DNA from: Lyngbya sp. CCAP 1446/10
Lineage (GTDB): Bacteria; Cyanobacteriota; Cyanobacteriia; Cyanobacteriales; Microcoleaceae
NCBI RefSeq assembly: GCF_026130175.1
Contig: NZ_JAIGNI010000051.1
Location: 1-41,525 of the forward strand
DNA: 41,525 bases
Direction of reading: 5' to 3'
Shown here in pieces: positions 7,500-16,525 of this stretch. Each line of letters opens with the position of its first letter. Within the stretch, counting starts at the first letter, position 1. A program made the position numbers and the translations under genes. The notes under the pieces are model-generated. The model saw only the letters and a program-made list of their open reading frames with translations, did no database searches and was not told where the DNA came from.

Positions 7500-9839
7500 T
7501 TATTGACTTATTGCTTCGCGCCGTTTGGGGCGTTTTGCACCAGCCATTTTTAATCCCGCAAGTGTCAGGGTCATAGCTATTGCCAGTATCACTACCCAAA
7601 TAACTGAAGATTTTGGATGCTCTGCGTATGTCGCGACTTGATAATAGAGGACTGCAACCCAGTAACCTAAACCAGTTGTCCATAAGCCTGCGAATACAGT
7701 CCATCCCAAGTTAGTTTCGCGGTAAAGCGCAGCCGTTGCGGAGACGCAGGGAAAGTACAACAATACAAAAAGCAAATAAGCAAAAGCTGCTTGATTGGAA
7801 CCGAACCGCTGGGACATTTGTCCGTAGGTGCTACCAGAGATACCTTGGTCTTCTTCCGCTTGTTTTTGGTCGGTAATATTAGCAGAATTTAAGCCGAGGG
7901 GATCGAAAAGTTGACCGGGAAGTTTTGTAAGATTCTCTGGTATGCTAAAAAATGCTTTGCCGATATTTTTCCAGAAACTAAATTCTTCTTCTTTTTCCGG
8001 TTCTCCACTGGCTGCTTTTTGTTCGTCTGCTAGTTGGGTGTACAATGAATCTAAGGTTCCAACCATTACTTCTTTGGCAAATACTCCTGTTAGCAAACCG
8101 ACGGTGGCGGGCCAATTTTCTTGAGTAATTCCCATTGGTGTAAATACAGGTGTTGCCGCGCGGCCAACTGCACTAAGAATTGAGTCTTTGCTGTTGTCTT
8201 TGCCGAAGGAACCGTCGGTGCCCACTGAGCTCATGAATCCTAGTATAACCACCATGATCACGATCGCAATTCCGGCCTTTTTGATAAAAGCTTGCAATCT
8301 ATCCCAAGTCCGCAGTAGCACTCCTTTGAGCTTGGGAATGTGGTAGGGCGGGAGTTCCATTACAAACGGTGCAGCTTCTCCTTGCAAAAGGGTATTTTTT
8401 AAGATTAGCCCGGTGAGAACTGCGGCTAAAATTCCTAACAGATAAAGTCCTAACACCATGTTTTGACCACCGACTTGGAAGAATGCGCCACAAAATAGGG
8501 CGTAAACTGCTAATCTGGCACTACAAGACATGAATGGATTCATCATAATCGTCATTGTGCGATCGCGCTTATTTTCCAATGTCCGCGTCGCCATAATTCC
8601 GGGGATGTTGCACCCAAAACCTACCATCATCGGCACAAAGGACTTGCCGGGAAGTCCGACAAATCGCATTAATCTGTCCATAACAAAGGCTGCCCGCGCC
8701 ATGTAGCCAGAGTCTTCTAGGGCAGACAAACACAAGAACATCATCCCAATTTGGGGAATAAAAGTAGCTGTGGTTTGAATGCCACCGCCAGCACCTTTTG
8801 CCAGCAGTCCAATCAACCATCCAGGAGAATTGACGCTTTCTAAAACAGCAGCTAAACCGTCTACAAAAATTGTCCCAAACAAAATGTCAAAAAAGTCAAT
8901 AAACACTGCGCCAACGTTAATCGAAATGGTGAACATGAAGTACATCACCATCAAGAATACGGGAATACCTAACCAGCGGTTAAGCACAACTTGGTCGATT
9001 TTGTCGGAAAGGTTGGTTTTGATTTCCCTGGAACATTCGGTTACGCCTTGGGTGAGGGTGCGGATGTAGGTGTACCGACTGTCGGCGATGATAATATCCA
9101 AGTCGTCATCGAGGGTTTCGTGGACTCTGCGGCGGTGCGGGACGACTATTTTTTCTAATTCTGTATTTGCGAGTTCCGGGGCGACCTCATCCTGGTATTC
9201 TAGGAGTTTCAGGGCTGTCCAGCGGGCATCGACGTTGCGATTTGGGCTGTGTTTTTCGATGTGCGGGATGAGTTGGGCGATCGCATCTTCGATCGCAGCC
9301 GGATAAGCGACATAAGCAGATGGTACGATCGGCTTTTGTAGCGCCTTATTCACAGCATCCCGCAGCAGTGGCAATCCGTCATTTGACGCAGCACTCATTG
9401 GCACTACCATACAGCCGAGGCGTTCTGCGAGTTTGCTAACATCAATTTTGGTATCTCGTTCTTTGGCAACATCCATCATATTTAGCGCTACTATCATGGG
9501 CACACGCATCTCTAAAATTTGGGTGCTGAGATACAAATTTCGCTCTATATTGGAAGCATCAACAATATTAATAATTACATCAGCTTCGCGAGATAGCAAA
9601 TAATCTCGCGCTACCAATTCGTCAAGGCCAGTATCTCCGTCTTCAGCATCAAGAGAATAAACCCCTGGCAAGTCAACGATAGTAATTGGTAAACCATCGT
9701 GAGTATATTTTCCCTCTTTGCGTTCGACGGTGACACCAGGCCAGTTGCCCACTCGCTGGTTAGCACCTGTCAAAGCATTAAATAAAGTAGTTTTACCACA
9801 GTTGGGATTACCCACCAATCCAATAATTTGCTTAGCCAT
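7500..9839 (-). CDS. feoB: Ferrous iron transport protein B
   Basis: A 779-residue GTP-dependent Fe(II) transporter of the inner membrane. The N-terminal G domain has G1 GNPNCGKT (10-17), the switch region GNWPGVTVERKEG, G3 DLPGVYSL and G4 NMMD. A helical GDI-like spacer follows to about residue 280, then the polytopic membrane domain with the paired Gate motifs, seen as NPFMSCSARLAVY and PCVSATAALYRETN. Length agrees with bacterial FeoB. Its ATG shares one base with the feoA stop codon (TAATG), so the two are translationally coupled. A soluble loop near residues 600-660 is rich in Glu/Lys. The gene is intact. Confidence 0.97.
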   Translation of the reverse strand: MAKQIIGLVGNPNCGKTTLFNALTGANQRVGNWPGVTVERKEGKYTHDGLPITIVDLPGVYSLDAEDGDTGLDELVARDYLLSREADVIINIVDASNIERNLYLSTQILEMRVPMIVALNMMDVAKERDTKIDVSKLAERLGCMVVPMSAASNDGLPLLRDAVNKALQKPIVPSAYVAYPAAIEDAIAQLIPHIEKHSPNRNVDARWTALKLLEYQDEVAPELANTELEKIVVPHRRRVHETLDDDLDIIIADSRYTYIRTLTQGVTECSREIKTNLSDKIDQVVLNRWLGIPVFLMVMYFMFTISINVGAVFIDFFDILFGTIFVDGLAAVLESVNSPGWLIGLLAKGAGGGIQTTATFIPQIGMMFLCLSALEDSGYMARAAFVMDRLMRFVGLPGKSFVPMMVGFGCNIPGIMATRTLENKRDRTMTIMMNPFMSCSARLAVYALFCGAFFQVGGQNMVLGLYLLGILAAVLTGLILKNTLLQGEAAPFVMELPPYHIPKLKGVLLRTWDRLQAFIKKAGIAIVIMVVILGFMSSVGTDGSFGKDNSKDSILSAVGRAATPVFTPMGITQENWPATVGLLTGVFAKEVMVGTLDSLYTQLADEQKAASGEPEKEEEFSFWKNIGKAFFSIPENLTKLPGQLFDPLGLNSANITDQKQAEEDQGISGSTYGQMSQRFGSNQAAFAYLLFVLLYFPCVSATAALYRETNLGWTVFAGLWTTGLGYWVAVLYYQVATYAEHPKSSVIWVVILAIAMTLTLAGLKMAGAKRPKRREAISQ

Positions 9840-10081
9840 TATTTCACCTCCTCTACAAATAGAGTTTTTGCTTCATCTTTGCGTAAACTGAGTTTGAAAC
9901 CCCGCACTAAGATTTCTACGGGATCTCCCAGAGGTGCGTGGCGAGTAACAGTGAATTCGGTTCCCGGTGTCAATCCCATTGCTAACAATTTGCCTTTATA
10001 AGCGCGGGCTGTTTTCTCATAGCCAACCACTTTTGCGGTGCTGCCAACAGCTAAATCTCCCAGTTGTTTCTTCTCGTTCAT
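9839..10081 (-). CDS. feoA: Ferrous iron transport protein A
   Basis: An 80-residue cytoplasmic SH3-like protein needed for FeoB function. The family pattern is clear: GSTAKVVGYEK near the start, LLAMGLTPGTEFTVTRHAPL (32-51) and GDPVEILVRGFKLSLRKDEA. The stop overlaps the feoB start by one base. It lies 183 bases after the second feoA-like gene, with a dispersed repeat between them. Confidence 0.95.
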   Translation of the reverse strand: MNEKKQLGDLAVGSTAKVVGYEKTARAYKGKLLAMGLTPGTEFTVTRHAPLGDPVEILVRGFKLSLRKDEAKTLFVEEVK

Positions 10082-10177
10082 TTCTTTTTTTGATTCAGTC
10101 TAAATTTGTACAAATTTAATCAAACTCTTGAATGTAGCAACCCTCTCAGTATTTGTGAATATCTCTCTTTTCTCTTC

Positions 10178-10245
10178 CTCTGTGCCCTCTGCGCCCTCTG
10201 CGGTTAATAAAAAAAATCTTGTTCACAAATGAAATAAGATTGCTG
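10178..10245 (-). repeat. Dispersed repeat, right copy beside feo genes
   Basis: Reverse complement of the repeat at 6762-6829. It shares GAACAAGATTTTTTT, ATTAACCGCAGAGGGCGCAG and the purine-rich tail, and differs at a few positions and by one extra T. It lies between feoA and the feoA-like gene. Confidence 0.75.
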
Positions 10246-10264
10246 TACATTTATGGCAATTCCC

Positions 10265-10636
10265 CTAATTTATGCACATAATTTTCTGTGCCATACCTGC
10301 GCCCAAACCGATGCGGTTGTCGCCCATTGCTACAATCACTGAACCGCCAGAATTGCTGATGATTTGAACTTCGATGCCGGAGACAAATCCCATGCCGATG
10401 AGGCGACGCACAGTGCCTTCTGAACCCTTGAGTTTAAATATCCGCAACTTGTCGCCGATGCTTGCCATTGCTAGCGGAAATGATTTACTCTGAGCTGAGT
10501 CTGGTTGAACTTCTATCTGAGGTTTTGTGCTGCTGTCTTCGGTTTCCGAGACTTCTGGTGTCTCGCCGTAAAAGGTAAAACCCTTGAACTGTGAGGGGTT
10601 TGACTCTTGGTTCTGTTGACTGTATGGTTTGTTCAT
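10265..10636 (-). CDS. Second FeoA-type protein with N-terminal extension
   Basis: A 123-residue protein whose C-terminal ~70 residues form a FeoA/SH3-like domain: LAMASIGDKLRIFKLKGSEG, then RRLIGMGFVSGIEVQIISNS and a closing GMAQKIMCIN. The first ~50 residues are polar, rich in Gln, Ser, Glu and Pro, and likely disordered. An internal Met at about residue 57 could start a minimal FeoA. It is the first gene of the feo locus and lies about 60 bases after the Fur-box-like dyad at 10697. Two FeoA-type genes in front of feoB occur in other bacteria too. The extra copy may regulate FeoB; that is inference. Confidence 0.85.
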   Translation of the reverse strand: MNKPYSQQNQESNPSQFKGFTFYGETPEVSETEDSSTKPQIEVQPDSAQSKSFPLAMASIGDKLRIFKLKGSEGTVRRLIGMGFVSGIEVQIISNSGGSVIVAMGDNRIGLGAGMAQKIMCIN

Positions 10637-11111
10637 CTGTTTTGGAAGTCGATCGACTTTAATAACAAGTTATTTGGCCTGCTGGTGCGATCGACTTGAG
10701 ATATATTCTCAATACGATCGGTATAAAATCGCAGATAGGGCTAAATTTTCCGTTCTAGCGCACTCTTTAGCCTTGAATATTTAGGCGTGCAGCTATTCCC
10801 AGCGCCCAGACATTAGACGGGTTTTTGGCAGGTTCCTAGTTTTAATCTCTCTGGCGCTAGATGCTGATTTGCGCTTTAACTGAAAGCAAGTAAGATTTAC
10901 TGCCCTTAAGCATAGTAAACTAAAAAATAATTATTGGCAAGAATTCTCAAATATTTTAGCATACCAGCAAACTCATCCTTAAATCTGGCTGAGCGATACT
11001 TAAGTAGCGATCGACCTAAATACTTAAATAAGGGCGATCGAGCATATATACTTAAGTCTTAGGGCGATCGCGGGAGCACCTGCGCTACGAATTCACAACT
11101 TATCAAGCATT
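10637..11111. other. Intergenic region with operator-like repeats, 475 bases
   Basis: This divergent promoter region holds the Fur-like dyad at 10697-10711 and, nearer the hydrolase gene, three degenerate repeats of ATACTTAAGT (10996-11005, 11020-11029 with one change, 11048-11057). Each is followed after a few bases by a GCGATCG core, giving a tandem unit of about 24-28 bases. No reading frame was seen. Confidence 0.6.
10697..10711 (-). promoter_or_regulatory. Candidate Fur box of the feo locus
   Basis: TGAGATA-T-ATTCTCA is a 7-1-7 dyad close to the Fur consensus TGATAAT-N-ATTATCA. It sits about 60 bases upstream of the first feo gene and is the only such match seen near the iron genes. Iron-dependent repression of the feo locus by FurA is inferred. 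Confidence 0.6.
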
Positions 11112-12011
11112 ATGCCAGCAAGTTTTCTCCCAAAGTCGATCGCACAACTCACAGAATCCACCTCAATCGCCTTAGCCCAAAGCATTCAACAGTCAGCAAT
11201 TACAACTTCCCTAACCGCTGAGCCAATTACCACAACCTACGTGCATCAAGGCAGCGGAAACACACCTATTTTGCTAATTCACGGCTTCGACAGTTCCGTG
11301 TTTGAATATCGCCGTCTGTTACCGCTTCTAGCCAAAAAAAATGAGACTTGGGCAATTGACTTGTTAGGTTTTGGCTTTACAGAAAGAGTGGCAGGTTTGC
11401 CATTCAGTCAAAAGGCGATTGGAAGTCATCTATACTATTTCTGGAAAACGCTAATTTCGCAACCAGTAATCTTAGTTGGCGCGTCGATGGGAGGTGCAGC
11501 AGCAATAGACTTTACCCTAAATCATCCCGAAGCAGTCAAAAAATTAGTATTAATAGACAGTGCAGGTTTTGCGATCACTCCTAATAAGGGTAAATTTTTA
11601 ATTCCTCCTTTAGGAACTCTAGCAACTTCCTTTTTGCGAAACCCTAAAATTCGTCAAAAAATTAGCGTCAATGCTTATTTCGACGAAACCTTAGCTTCTG
11701 TAGATGCACAAACTTGCGCTGCTTTGCACTTGGAAATGCCCAACTGGAATCAAGCTTTAATTGCGTTTACCAAAAGCGGCGGTTACGGCGGTTTTGGGAA
11801 AAAACTTTCCCAAATTCAGCAGCAGACCTTGATTTTGTGGGGAAAACAAGATAGAATTTTAGGGATTGCGGATGCAGAAAAGTTTAAAAGTGCGATCGTA
11901 AATTCTAAACTAATTTGGATACCCGACTGCGGGCACGTTCCCCACTTAGAAAAACCGCAAATTACCGCTCAACATATCTTAGATTTCACAGCTAAAGCAG
12001 CAGGTTTGTAG
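11112..12011 (+). CDS. Alpha/beta-fold hydrolase
   Basis: A 299-residue hydrolase. After ~45 polar N-terminal residues the core begins with ILLIHGFDSSVFEYRRL, where HGF supplies the oxyanion hole. The nucleophile elbow is VGASMGGAAA with the Ser about residue 125. The acid is likely the Asp in LWGKQDRILG and the base the His in IPDCGHVPHLEKP near the C-terminus. All catalytic parts are present. The related hydrolase at 5800 is different in sequence but has the same ATACTTAAGT decamer upstream. It ends at a hairpin shared with the convergent DUF4079 gene. Substrate unknown. Confidence 0.88.
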   Translation: MPASFLPKSIAQLTESTSIALAQSIQQSAITTSLTAEPITTTYVHQGSGNTPILLIHGFDSSVFEYRRLLPLLAKKNETWAIDLLGFGFTERVAGLPFSQKAIGSHLYYFWKTLISQPVILVGASMGGAAAIDFTLNHPEAVKKLVLIDSAGFAITPNKGKFLIPPLGTLATSFLRNPKIRQKISVNAYFDETLASVDAQTCAALHLEMPNWNQALIAFTKSGGYGGFGKKLSQIQQQTLILWGKQDRILGIADAEKFKSAIVNSKLIWIPDCGHVPHLEKPQITAQHILDFTAKAAGL

Positions 12012-12059
12012 TAGGGACTTCAGTCGAATTAAAACTTTGAGGACTGAAGTCCTGACTAC
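12011..12059. terminator. Hairpin between convergent genes
   Basis: Arms GGACTTCAGTC (12015-12025) and GACTGAAGTCC (12042-12052) pair perfectly, and flanking GTAG/CTAC add four more pairs after a 3-base bulge. It fills the 53-base gap between the hydrolase and DUF4079 stops, so it probably terminates both. No T-run is seen. Stems of this sequence type also occur as dispersed repeats in such genomes. Confidence 0.6.
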
Positions 12060-12064
12060 AAACG

Positions 12065-12508
12065 TTAAACTTTTGGTAAATATTTTTGTACAATAGTCCA
12101 TCCTGTGAGCAACACAATCACAAATCCCCCAAACAAAGCCAAATTAGCGCCAATATGAAGGGGACGCGCCCAAGGATGTTTAGGGCCAATTTGCAGCCCG
12201 CTACCAACCGAAACCAACACCAAAGCCACAACAGCTAACCCCGCTGGTAAATGAGCCGAGTGACCCAAATTGCCGTAGTATCCCAGCGTACCGACTACGC
12301 CAATTCCCAACAATAAAATTACCAAAGTCGCCATCCCCGTACCAGTCGCCAAATGAAAGGGACGCAGCCATTTCGGGCGCGGCTGTTTCGTACTGCGGGC
12401 GGCAAACATCCAGGTTCCAGTAACGGCCAGCAACAGGTAAGCTAACAGGGAAACGCCCATTGACCAAGCTGCTATTTTCCACAACCACAAGAAAGAAGGC
12501 AAATTCAT
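12065..12508 (-). CDS. DUF4079-family membrane protein
   Basis: A 147-residue protein with four hydrophobic helices (about 13-35, 50-75, 85-105 and 115-138). Histidines occur in PFHLATGTGM, GNLGHSAHLPAGL and PLHIGANLAL, spaced like haem or metal ligands in small b-type cytochromes. Sequence style and length match the DUF4079 family found widely in cyanobacteria and plants. The ATG gives a short polar N-terminus before the first helix. Function is not established; a haem-linked membrane role is only suggested by the histidines. Confidence 0.8.
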   Translation of the reverse strand: MNLPSFLWLWKIAAWSMGVSLLAYLLLAVTGTWMFAARSTKQPRPKWLRPFHLATGTGMATLVILLLGIGVVGTLGYYGNLGHSAHLPAGLAVVALVLVSVGSGLQIGPKHPWARPLHIGANLALFGGFVIVLLTGWTIVQKYLPKV

Positions 12509-12733
12509 GATTTAAATCCCTAGTTAGGGATTTGCAAGAAAGGTTTCCTTTCGATTTTACCTGGATTTGAAACCAAAAATGAATATTTTTGGCAGAAAGG
12601 GCGATCGCACTTTCCACAGATTCCATCCGTCTGGGGCTGAATTTAAACGCCCGATATCATACTCGGATTCATTGACCTTATTGATTTGTAGATCCAGTGT
12701 TTTGGAACCGCCTTTCCATTCTAGCTTCGTGGT

Positions 12734-13510
12734 TTAACTATCAACGAAAGGCATTTTATAAAACCCTAATTTTTGTTCTACTATTAATCTAAAAAATGGC
12801 AGACCTTCTATCAAATATCTTCTCCACAACCTTCTTGGTTCGCTTAACAGTCGGTACGCCCATTCTATACCGACTTCGCTCATCCATTTGGGAGATCTTG
12901 CTTTGCAACCAGCTTCAAAATCAATGGTTGCACCTACGGCTAAGAAAACTTTCACGTGTGTGAATTTGCTCCTATATTTAACCAGCCACTTCTCTTGCTT
13001 AGGCGCTCCCACTCCTATAGCCAGAACTGTAGCTCCTGATTGATTGATCGCCTCAATTATTGCCTCACACTCTGCCTCATTTTTTTCAAAGCCAAAAGAA
13101 GGAGAAAGTGCTTCAACCACTATTTCTCTACCAATTTTTTGATTGATTTTTTCCTGGGCTTTCTTAGCAATTCCGACCGCAGCTCCTAGCAAAAATATTT
13201 TAATTTCCTCGTGATCTTTGTGATACATATAAAATGCCGGAAACAAGTCAGAACCAGAAATCTTTTCCTTGATAGGAGTACCCAAAAACTTTAAGGCATA
13301 CATCAAGATTTGACTGTCGCAGACTCTATAACTAGATGTATTATAAGCTTCATAGAAGTCGCGGTCATATTGCAACTTAATTAAGTGGTCTACATTGGGT
13401 GTAAATACGACACCGCCTTCATCGTCTAGTTTTTCAAACAACTCTAAAATCGTAAAGTTATCTATCACTATGTTCAATAAATTAACTGTTTTCATTTTTG
13501 TTATTCCCAT
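12734..13510 (-). CDS. WecG/TagA/CpsF-family glycosyltransferase
   Basis: A 258-residue GT26 enzyme, a family that adds the second sugar, such as N-acetylmannosamine or a uronic acid, to an undecaprenyl-linked sugar in surface polysaccharide synthesis. Family signatures are VFTPNVDHLIKL (about 35-46), EKISGSDLFPAFY, LLGAAVGIAKKA and IGVGAPKQEKWL. The C-terminal basic, aromatic tail is thought to anchor the family to the membrane. Two starts are possible: ATG at 13510 or, six codons in, ATG at 13495; neither has a strong ribosome site. It heads toward 12.7 kb on the same strand as the Wzy-like and GT4 genes and probably belongs with them. Confidence 0.88.
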   Translation of the reverse strand: MGITKMKTVNLLNIVIDNFTILELFEKLDDEGGVVFTPNVDHLIKLQYDRDFYEAYNTSSYRVCDSQILMYALKFLGTPIKEKISGSDLFPAFYMYHKDHEEIKIFLLGAAVGIAKKAQEKINQKIGREIVVEALSPSFGFEKNEAECEAIIEAINQSGATVLAIGVGAPKQEKWLVKYRSKFTHVKVFLAVGATIDFEAGCKARSPKWMSEVGIEWAYRLLSEPRRLWRRYLIEGLPFFRLIVEQKLGFYKMPFVDS

Positions 13511-13924
13511 CCAGCCTTAATATTCAACTACAAGTCAAACAATAACCCACACTATACCAAGAGTGTTTTTACTACTTGGGCGTGGGGGTGAATATACTTT
13601 CTTTAGTATATCTCCCTACAGCCTACCTGTCGAGTCAGGATTTTTAAAGATTCTGTAAAGAATCTGCTCGTTTTAGCAAACAGTATATAAACCCAGTTCG
13701 GTTTACAACTCGTAACACAGTTTCAATAAAAACACAATTCCGTGCTAATATTTGAACCCTTGCTAATTAATGTAATCAATATTCTTTTACACTAATTTTG
13801 ATCGACTGAGAAAGAGATCGCAACTCCCGAACTAGATTTAATACAAAGGTGGTAGATTTTTAAAGTTTTCTATCTAGAAAATGCAAGAGATTTTCCAGCT
13901 TTGAGCGCGCTCAAAGCTGGAAAA
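13511..13924. other. Intergenic region, 414 bases
   Basis: AT-rich with no convincing reading frame. At its right end is the palindrome at 13891-13924. It may hold the promoter for the WecG-type gene. Confidence 0.45.
13891..13924. repeat. 34-bp perfect palindrome at gene end
   Basis: The arms TTTTCCAGCTTTGAGCG and CGCTCAAAGCTGGAAAA are exact complements with no spacer, so the element can fold into a stem of about 15 pairs. It touches the stop codon of the minus-strand Wzy-like gene. A/T ends give it the look of a bidirectional terminator, although the sequence beyond is not T-rich. Confidence 0.75.
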
Positions 13925-15295
13925 TTAGGATGATTTTTGGTGAACTAGCGACTGTCTTCTTGGCGGCGAAATGGTTTTCTTGGCCTTAAGACTTTCTGGA
14001 GCTTTTAAAACCAGACCCGATATTCCTCCAGCAATGAGCGCAAAAATCGGGTTAGTCATAGCGTTCAACACACAGTCAAACATATACATAGTTAAGGCTA
14101 CTCCCAGGACCGCAGCGGGCGCTACTTTGGGATTAGACCAGGTTCTGGCGGGATACTTGAACAGGCAAAAGACGATAACAGGAAGTAACAATGAAGAAAA
14201 TAAACTAGCTAAACCGACTGCACCGTTAGTACCAAATGCAATAATCCACAAGCTGTCGGTGACCGAGATATCTGTACCGTACTGGTTGTACACGCGGTTT
14301 CCGCCCGAATCCCCCCAGCCAAAAAGAAATTTTTGCCGCGCTTTTTCCCCCAATATCTCTTCCATGTCAAATCTAAACTTCAGAGAGGCGGCTCGTTCTT
14401 CTCCAAATATGGGATTGACAACAGCCATCACGTCTTTGCTCGAAAATTGACCCGATGCGGCTACGTACAGATAAAACGCTATATATCCAATTACCAATAG
14501 CAGCGGTAAAGAAGTGCGAAACCACTTGGCAGAAAATAATATGAACAACGCGATCGCAAATAAACTGTAGGCGCCAGTAGAACGGCACAGAAAAAAAGCG
14601 ATAGTTAATACAATTGCTAGAGTCTTAATGCTTTTGCCCTGAAACTTTTTGAGCGTCCCAGTTTGCCAGAGCCAAACTGCGATTAAGGCGGCTGTCATCA
14701 TCCACATTCCCACCATCAAACCGTGCTGCATAAACACTACGGGTCTCCACCCGCCCATACGCCTTGCTTGACCCCAGTCCTCAAAGGCATTGACGCCGTA
14801 AACCATTTGGTGCAGAATTGGGCCCTTAACCCCTTCAAGTAAAGTAAAAGGAATGTAGGCCAACCCACCTGCAAAAATCCCGATCGCCAATTGTCGCAGC
14901 CCGTCTAAACTACCCATATACAACCGTCCCAAAAAATAAGGCAGACCCCAAGTAACGATTTGGTTGAAAGTCGGAGAAATCGGGCTGCCACCATTAGTAA
15001 GTTGTGAAATAATTGGAGACAAACAGCAAATTACCATTGGCACATCCAGCCAACCAAGCTTAAATTTGGTGATGCGCTCAGTATCGTAGATAATCACACC
15101 CAGCAAAATGGCGTAGCAAGATGCCGAAACTTTGGTATACGCCGGAAATAGGGGGATGGGATAAGAAACTTGTGGTAAAAACAGCCACGCTGCCACAAAA
15201 GTGATAATTACTGCCCGCTGAGTCGGAAACCTCACAAACAAGTAAAGAACGACCGGAATCAAACCGAACATAGTAATTGGGATTAATATAGCCAT
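13925..15295 (-). CDS. Wzy/O-antigen-ligase-like membrane protein
   Basis: A 456-residue polytopic protein with about eleven to twelve hydrophobic segments. A large soluble loop (about 295-350) contains FRFDMEEILGEKARQKFLFG and WGDSGGNRVYNQYGTD. The layout, many helices with one large periplasmic loop holding arginines followed by a GTNGAVGL helix, is that of O-antigen ligases and Wzy-like polysaccharide polymerases. Motifs are weak in this family, so polymerase and ligase cannot be told apart. Located directly after two GT4 genes on the same strand, it is likely the polymerase or ligase of this exopolysaccharide cluster. The C-terminal ~25 residues are basic and polar. Confidence 0.75.
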   Translation of the reverse strand: MAILIPITMFGLIPVVLYLFVRFPTQRAVIITFVAAWLFLPQVSYPIPLFPAYTKVSASCYAILLGVIIYDTERITKFKLGWLDVPMVICCLSPIISQLTNGGSPISPTFNQIVTWGLPYFLGRLYMGSLDGLRQLAIGIFAGGLAYIPFTLLEGVKGPILHQMVYGVNAFEDWGQARRMGGWRPVVFMQHGLMVGMWMMTAALIAVWLWQTGTLKKFQGKSIKTLAIVLTIAFFLCRSTGAYSLFAIALFILFSAKWFRTSLPLLLVIGYIAFYLYVAASGQFSSKDVMAVVNPIFGEERAASLKFRFDMEEILGEKARQKFLFGWGDSGGNRVYNQYGTDISVTDSLWIIAFGTNGAVGLASLFSSLLLPVIVFCLFKYPARTWSNPKVAPAAVLGVALTMYMFDCVLNAMTNPIFALIAGGISGLVLKAPESLKAKKTISPPRRQSLVHQKSS

Positions 15296-15400
15296 ATGTT
15301 TTTTGTCGCAGTAAAATGGTAGAAAGACTACTTTATTTCCCGGATCTAAATTCTAGCTCTTACGATCGCCCAACCCCAATCTTTTAAATCCACCTCTATT

Positions 15401-16525
15401 TTACGGCTTGTCCGTTAATTGTGACTGACCTTCCAGTGCCGTGTACAGTGCAGCCTCGAAGAGATCAGTTGCATCTTCCCAGGTATAATTAATCACCATC
15501 TCCAAAGCGGTCTCGGACATTGCCCGCCATTCGGCATCAGACAACTGACAAATCTGCTCGATCGCTTTTGCCATATCCTCTGGGTCTTCTGGCTTGACAA
15601 GTATTCCACCCCCACCAGCGAGGAGTTCCGGAGCCGCGCCAGCAGGAGTGCCGATGACTGGAGTGCTACAAGCCATCGCTTCTAAAATTGGCAAGCCGAA
15701 GCCTTCGGTGCTGCTGGCAAACAGCCAAGCATCGCATTTGCTGTAAAGTTCTTTGAGTTCGTCTTGACTAGGTATCCTATGATACTCACTATTCTGCTGC
15801 AACAAATCTGGAGGAGGGGTTTCGCCGGAACCAAAGGCAACTAAACGAAGGTTAGGGATTCTTGCAGCCGCTAGCTTGAAAGCTTTAATGGCAAGAGCAG
15901 AGCCTTTCCAAGGAGCTATAGAATAGTACATCCCGACTGTGGGAACTGACTGCTTGCCTCGCGGCTGCCCCGATTTCCGCGACTGAGGATCGTGAAACTG
16001 TTCGGTATCCACGGTTGGTGGGACGAGAGATACAGACAAATTCTTAAATTCATTCCTAGCCTTGTCTTCCAGCCACTTAGCCACGGCAATTTTGTGCATC
16101 GGCAGCCACCAAGTTGCATCTACTCGATCTTTTGGTGTGTAGTCAAAAGCCTCGTAGTGTTGGAGAAAATATACTTTCGCTCCTTTGCTCGGGGAGAGTT
16201 TAGACACCCACTCAGCAGTTTCCCACCAAGTAGCCATGATAATATCGGCATCAGGTACGTCACTGTCGGTAACTGGACGGCAGGTTTCGATCACTCGACT
16301 TTCGACATCTACATTGTCAAAATAAGACCATTTTTTCAGCGAAGTGGGTTCCCAACCCTTACCTCTGAGCACAGAGAGCAATTGTTCTATCAAACTTGGT
16401 CGTTCCGGGGGTGTAGAGACGATAAATATTGTGTGTCCTCGCTTTTGGAGAATTTTTGTGTAGATAGATAAAACTCTCATGCCACCTGTAAGAGCAAGGG
16501 TAGGAAGGACAAAAGTAATTTTCAT
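15401..16525 (-). CDS. GT4 glycosyltransferase, paralogue A
   Basis: A 374-residue GT-B-fold retaining glycosyltransferase. The N-terminal acceptor domain begins MKITFVLPTLALTGGMRVLS with the glycine-rich turn TGG. The C-terminal donor domain has the EX7E motif in STEGFGLPILEAMACSTPV (E274, E282) and the typical TPAGAAPELL. MATWWETAEWVSKLSPSKGA (97-116) is shared almost unchanged with the next gene upstream (16986-18155), showing recent common origin. Donor and acceptor sugars cannot be inferred. It lies between the Wzy-like gene and its paralogue and is probably cotranscribed with the former. Confidence 0.92.
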   Translation of the reverse strand: MKITFVLPTLALTGGMRVLSIYTKILQKRGHTIFIVSTPPERPSLIEQLLSVLRGKGWEPTSLKKWSYFDNVDVESRVIETCRPVTDSDVPDADIIMATWWETAEWVSKLSPSKGAKVYFLQHYEAFDYTPKDRVDATWWLPMHKIAVAKWLEDKARNEFKNLSVSLVPPTVDTEQFHDPQSRKSGQPRGKQSVPTVGMYYSIAPWKGSALAIKAFKLAAARIPNLRLVAFGSGETPPPDLLQQNSEYHRIPSQDELKELYSKCDAWLFASSTEGFGLPILEAMACSTPVIGTPAGAAPELLAGGGGILVKPEDPEDMAKAIEQICQLSDAEWRAMSETALEMVINYTWEDATDLFEAALYTALEGQSQLTDKP

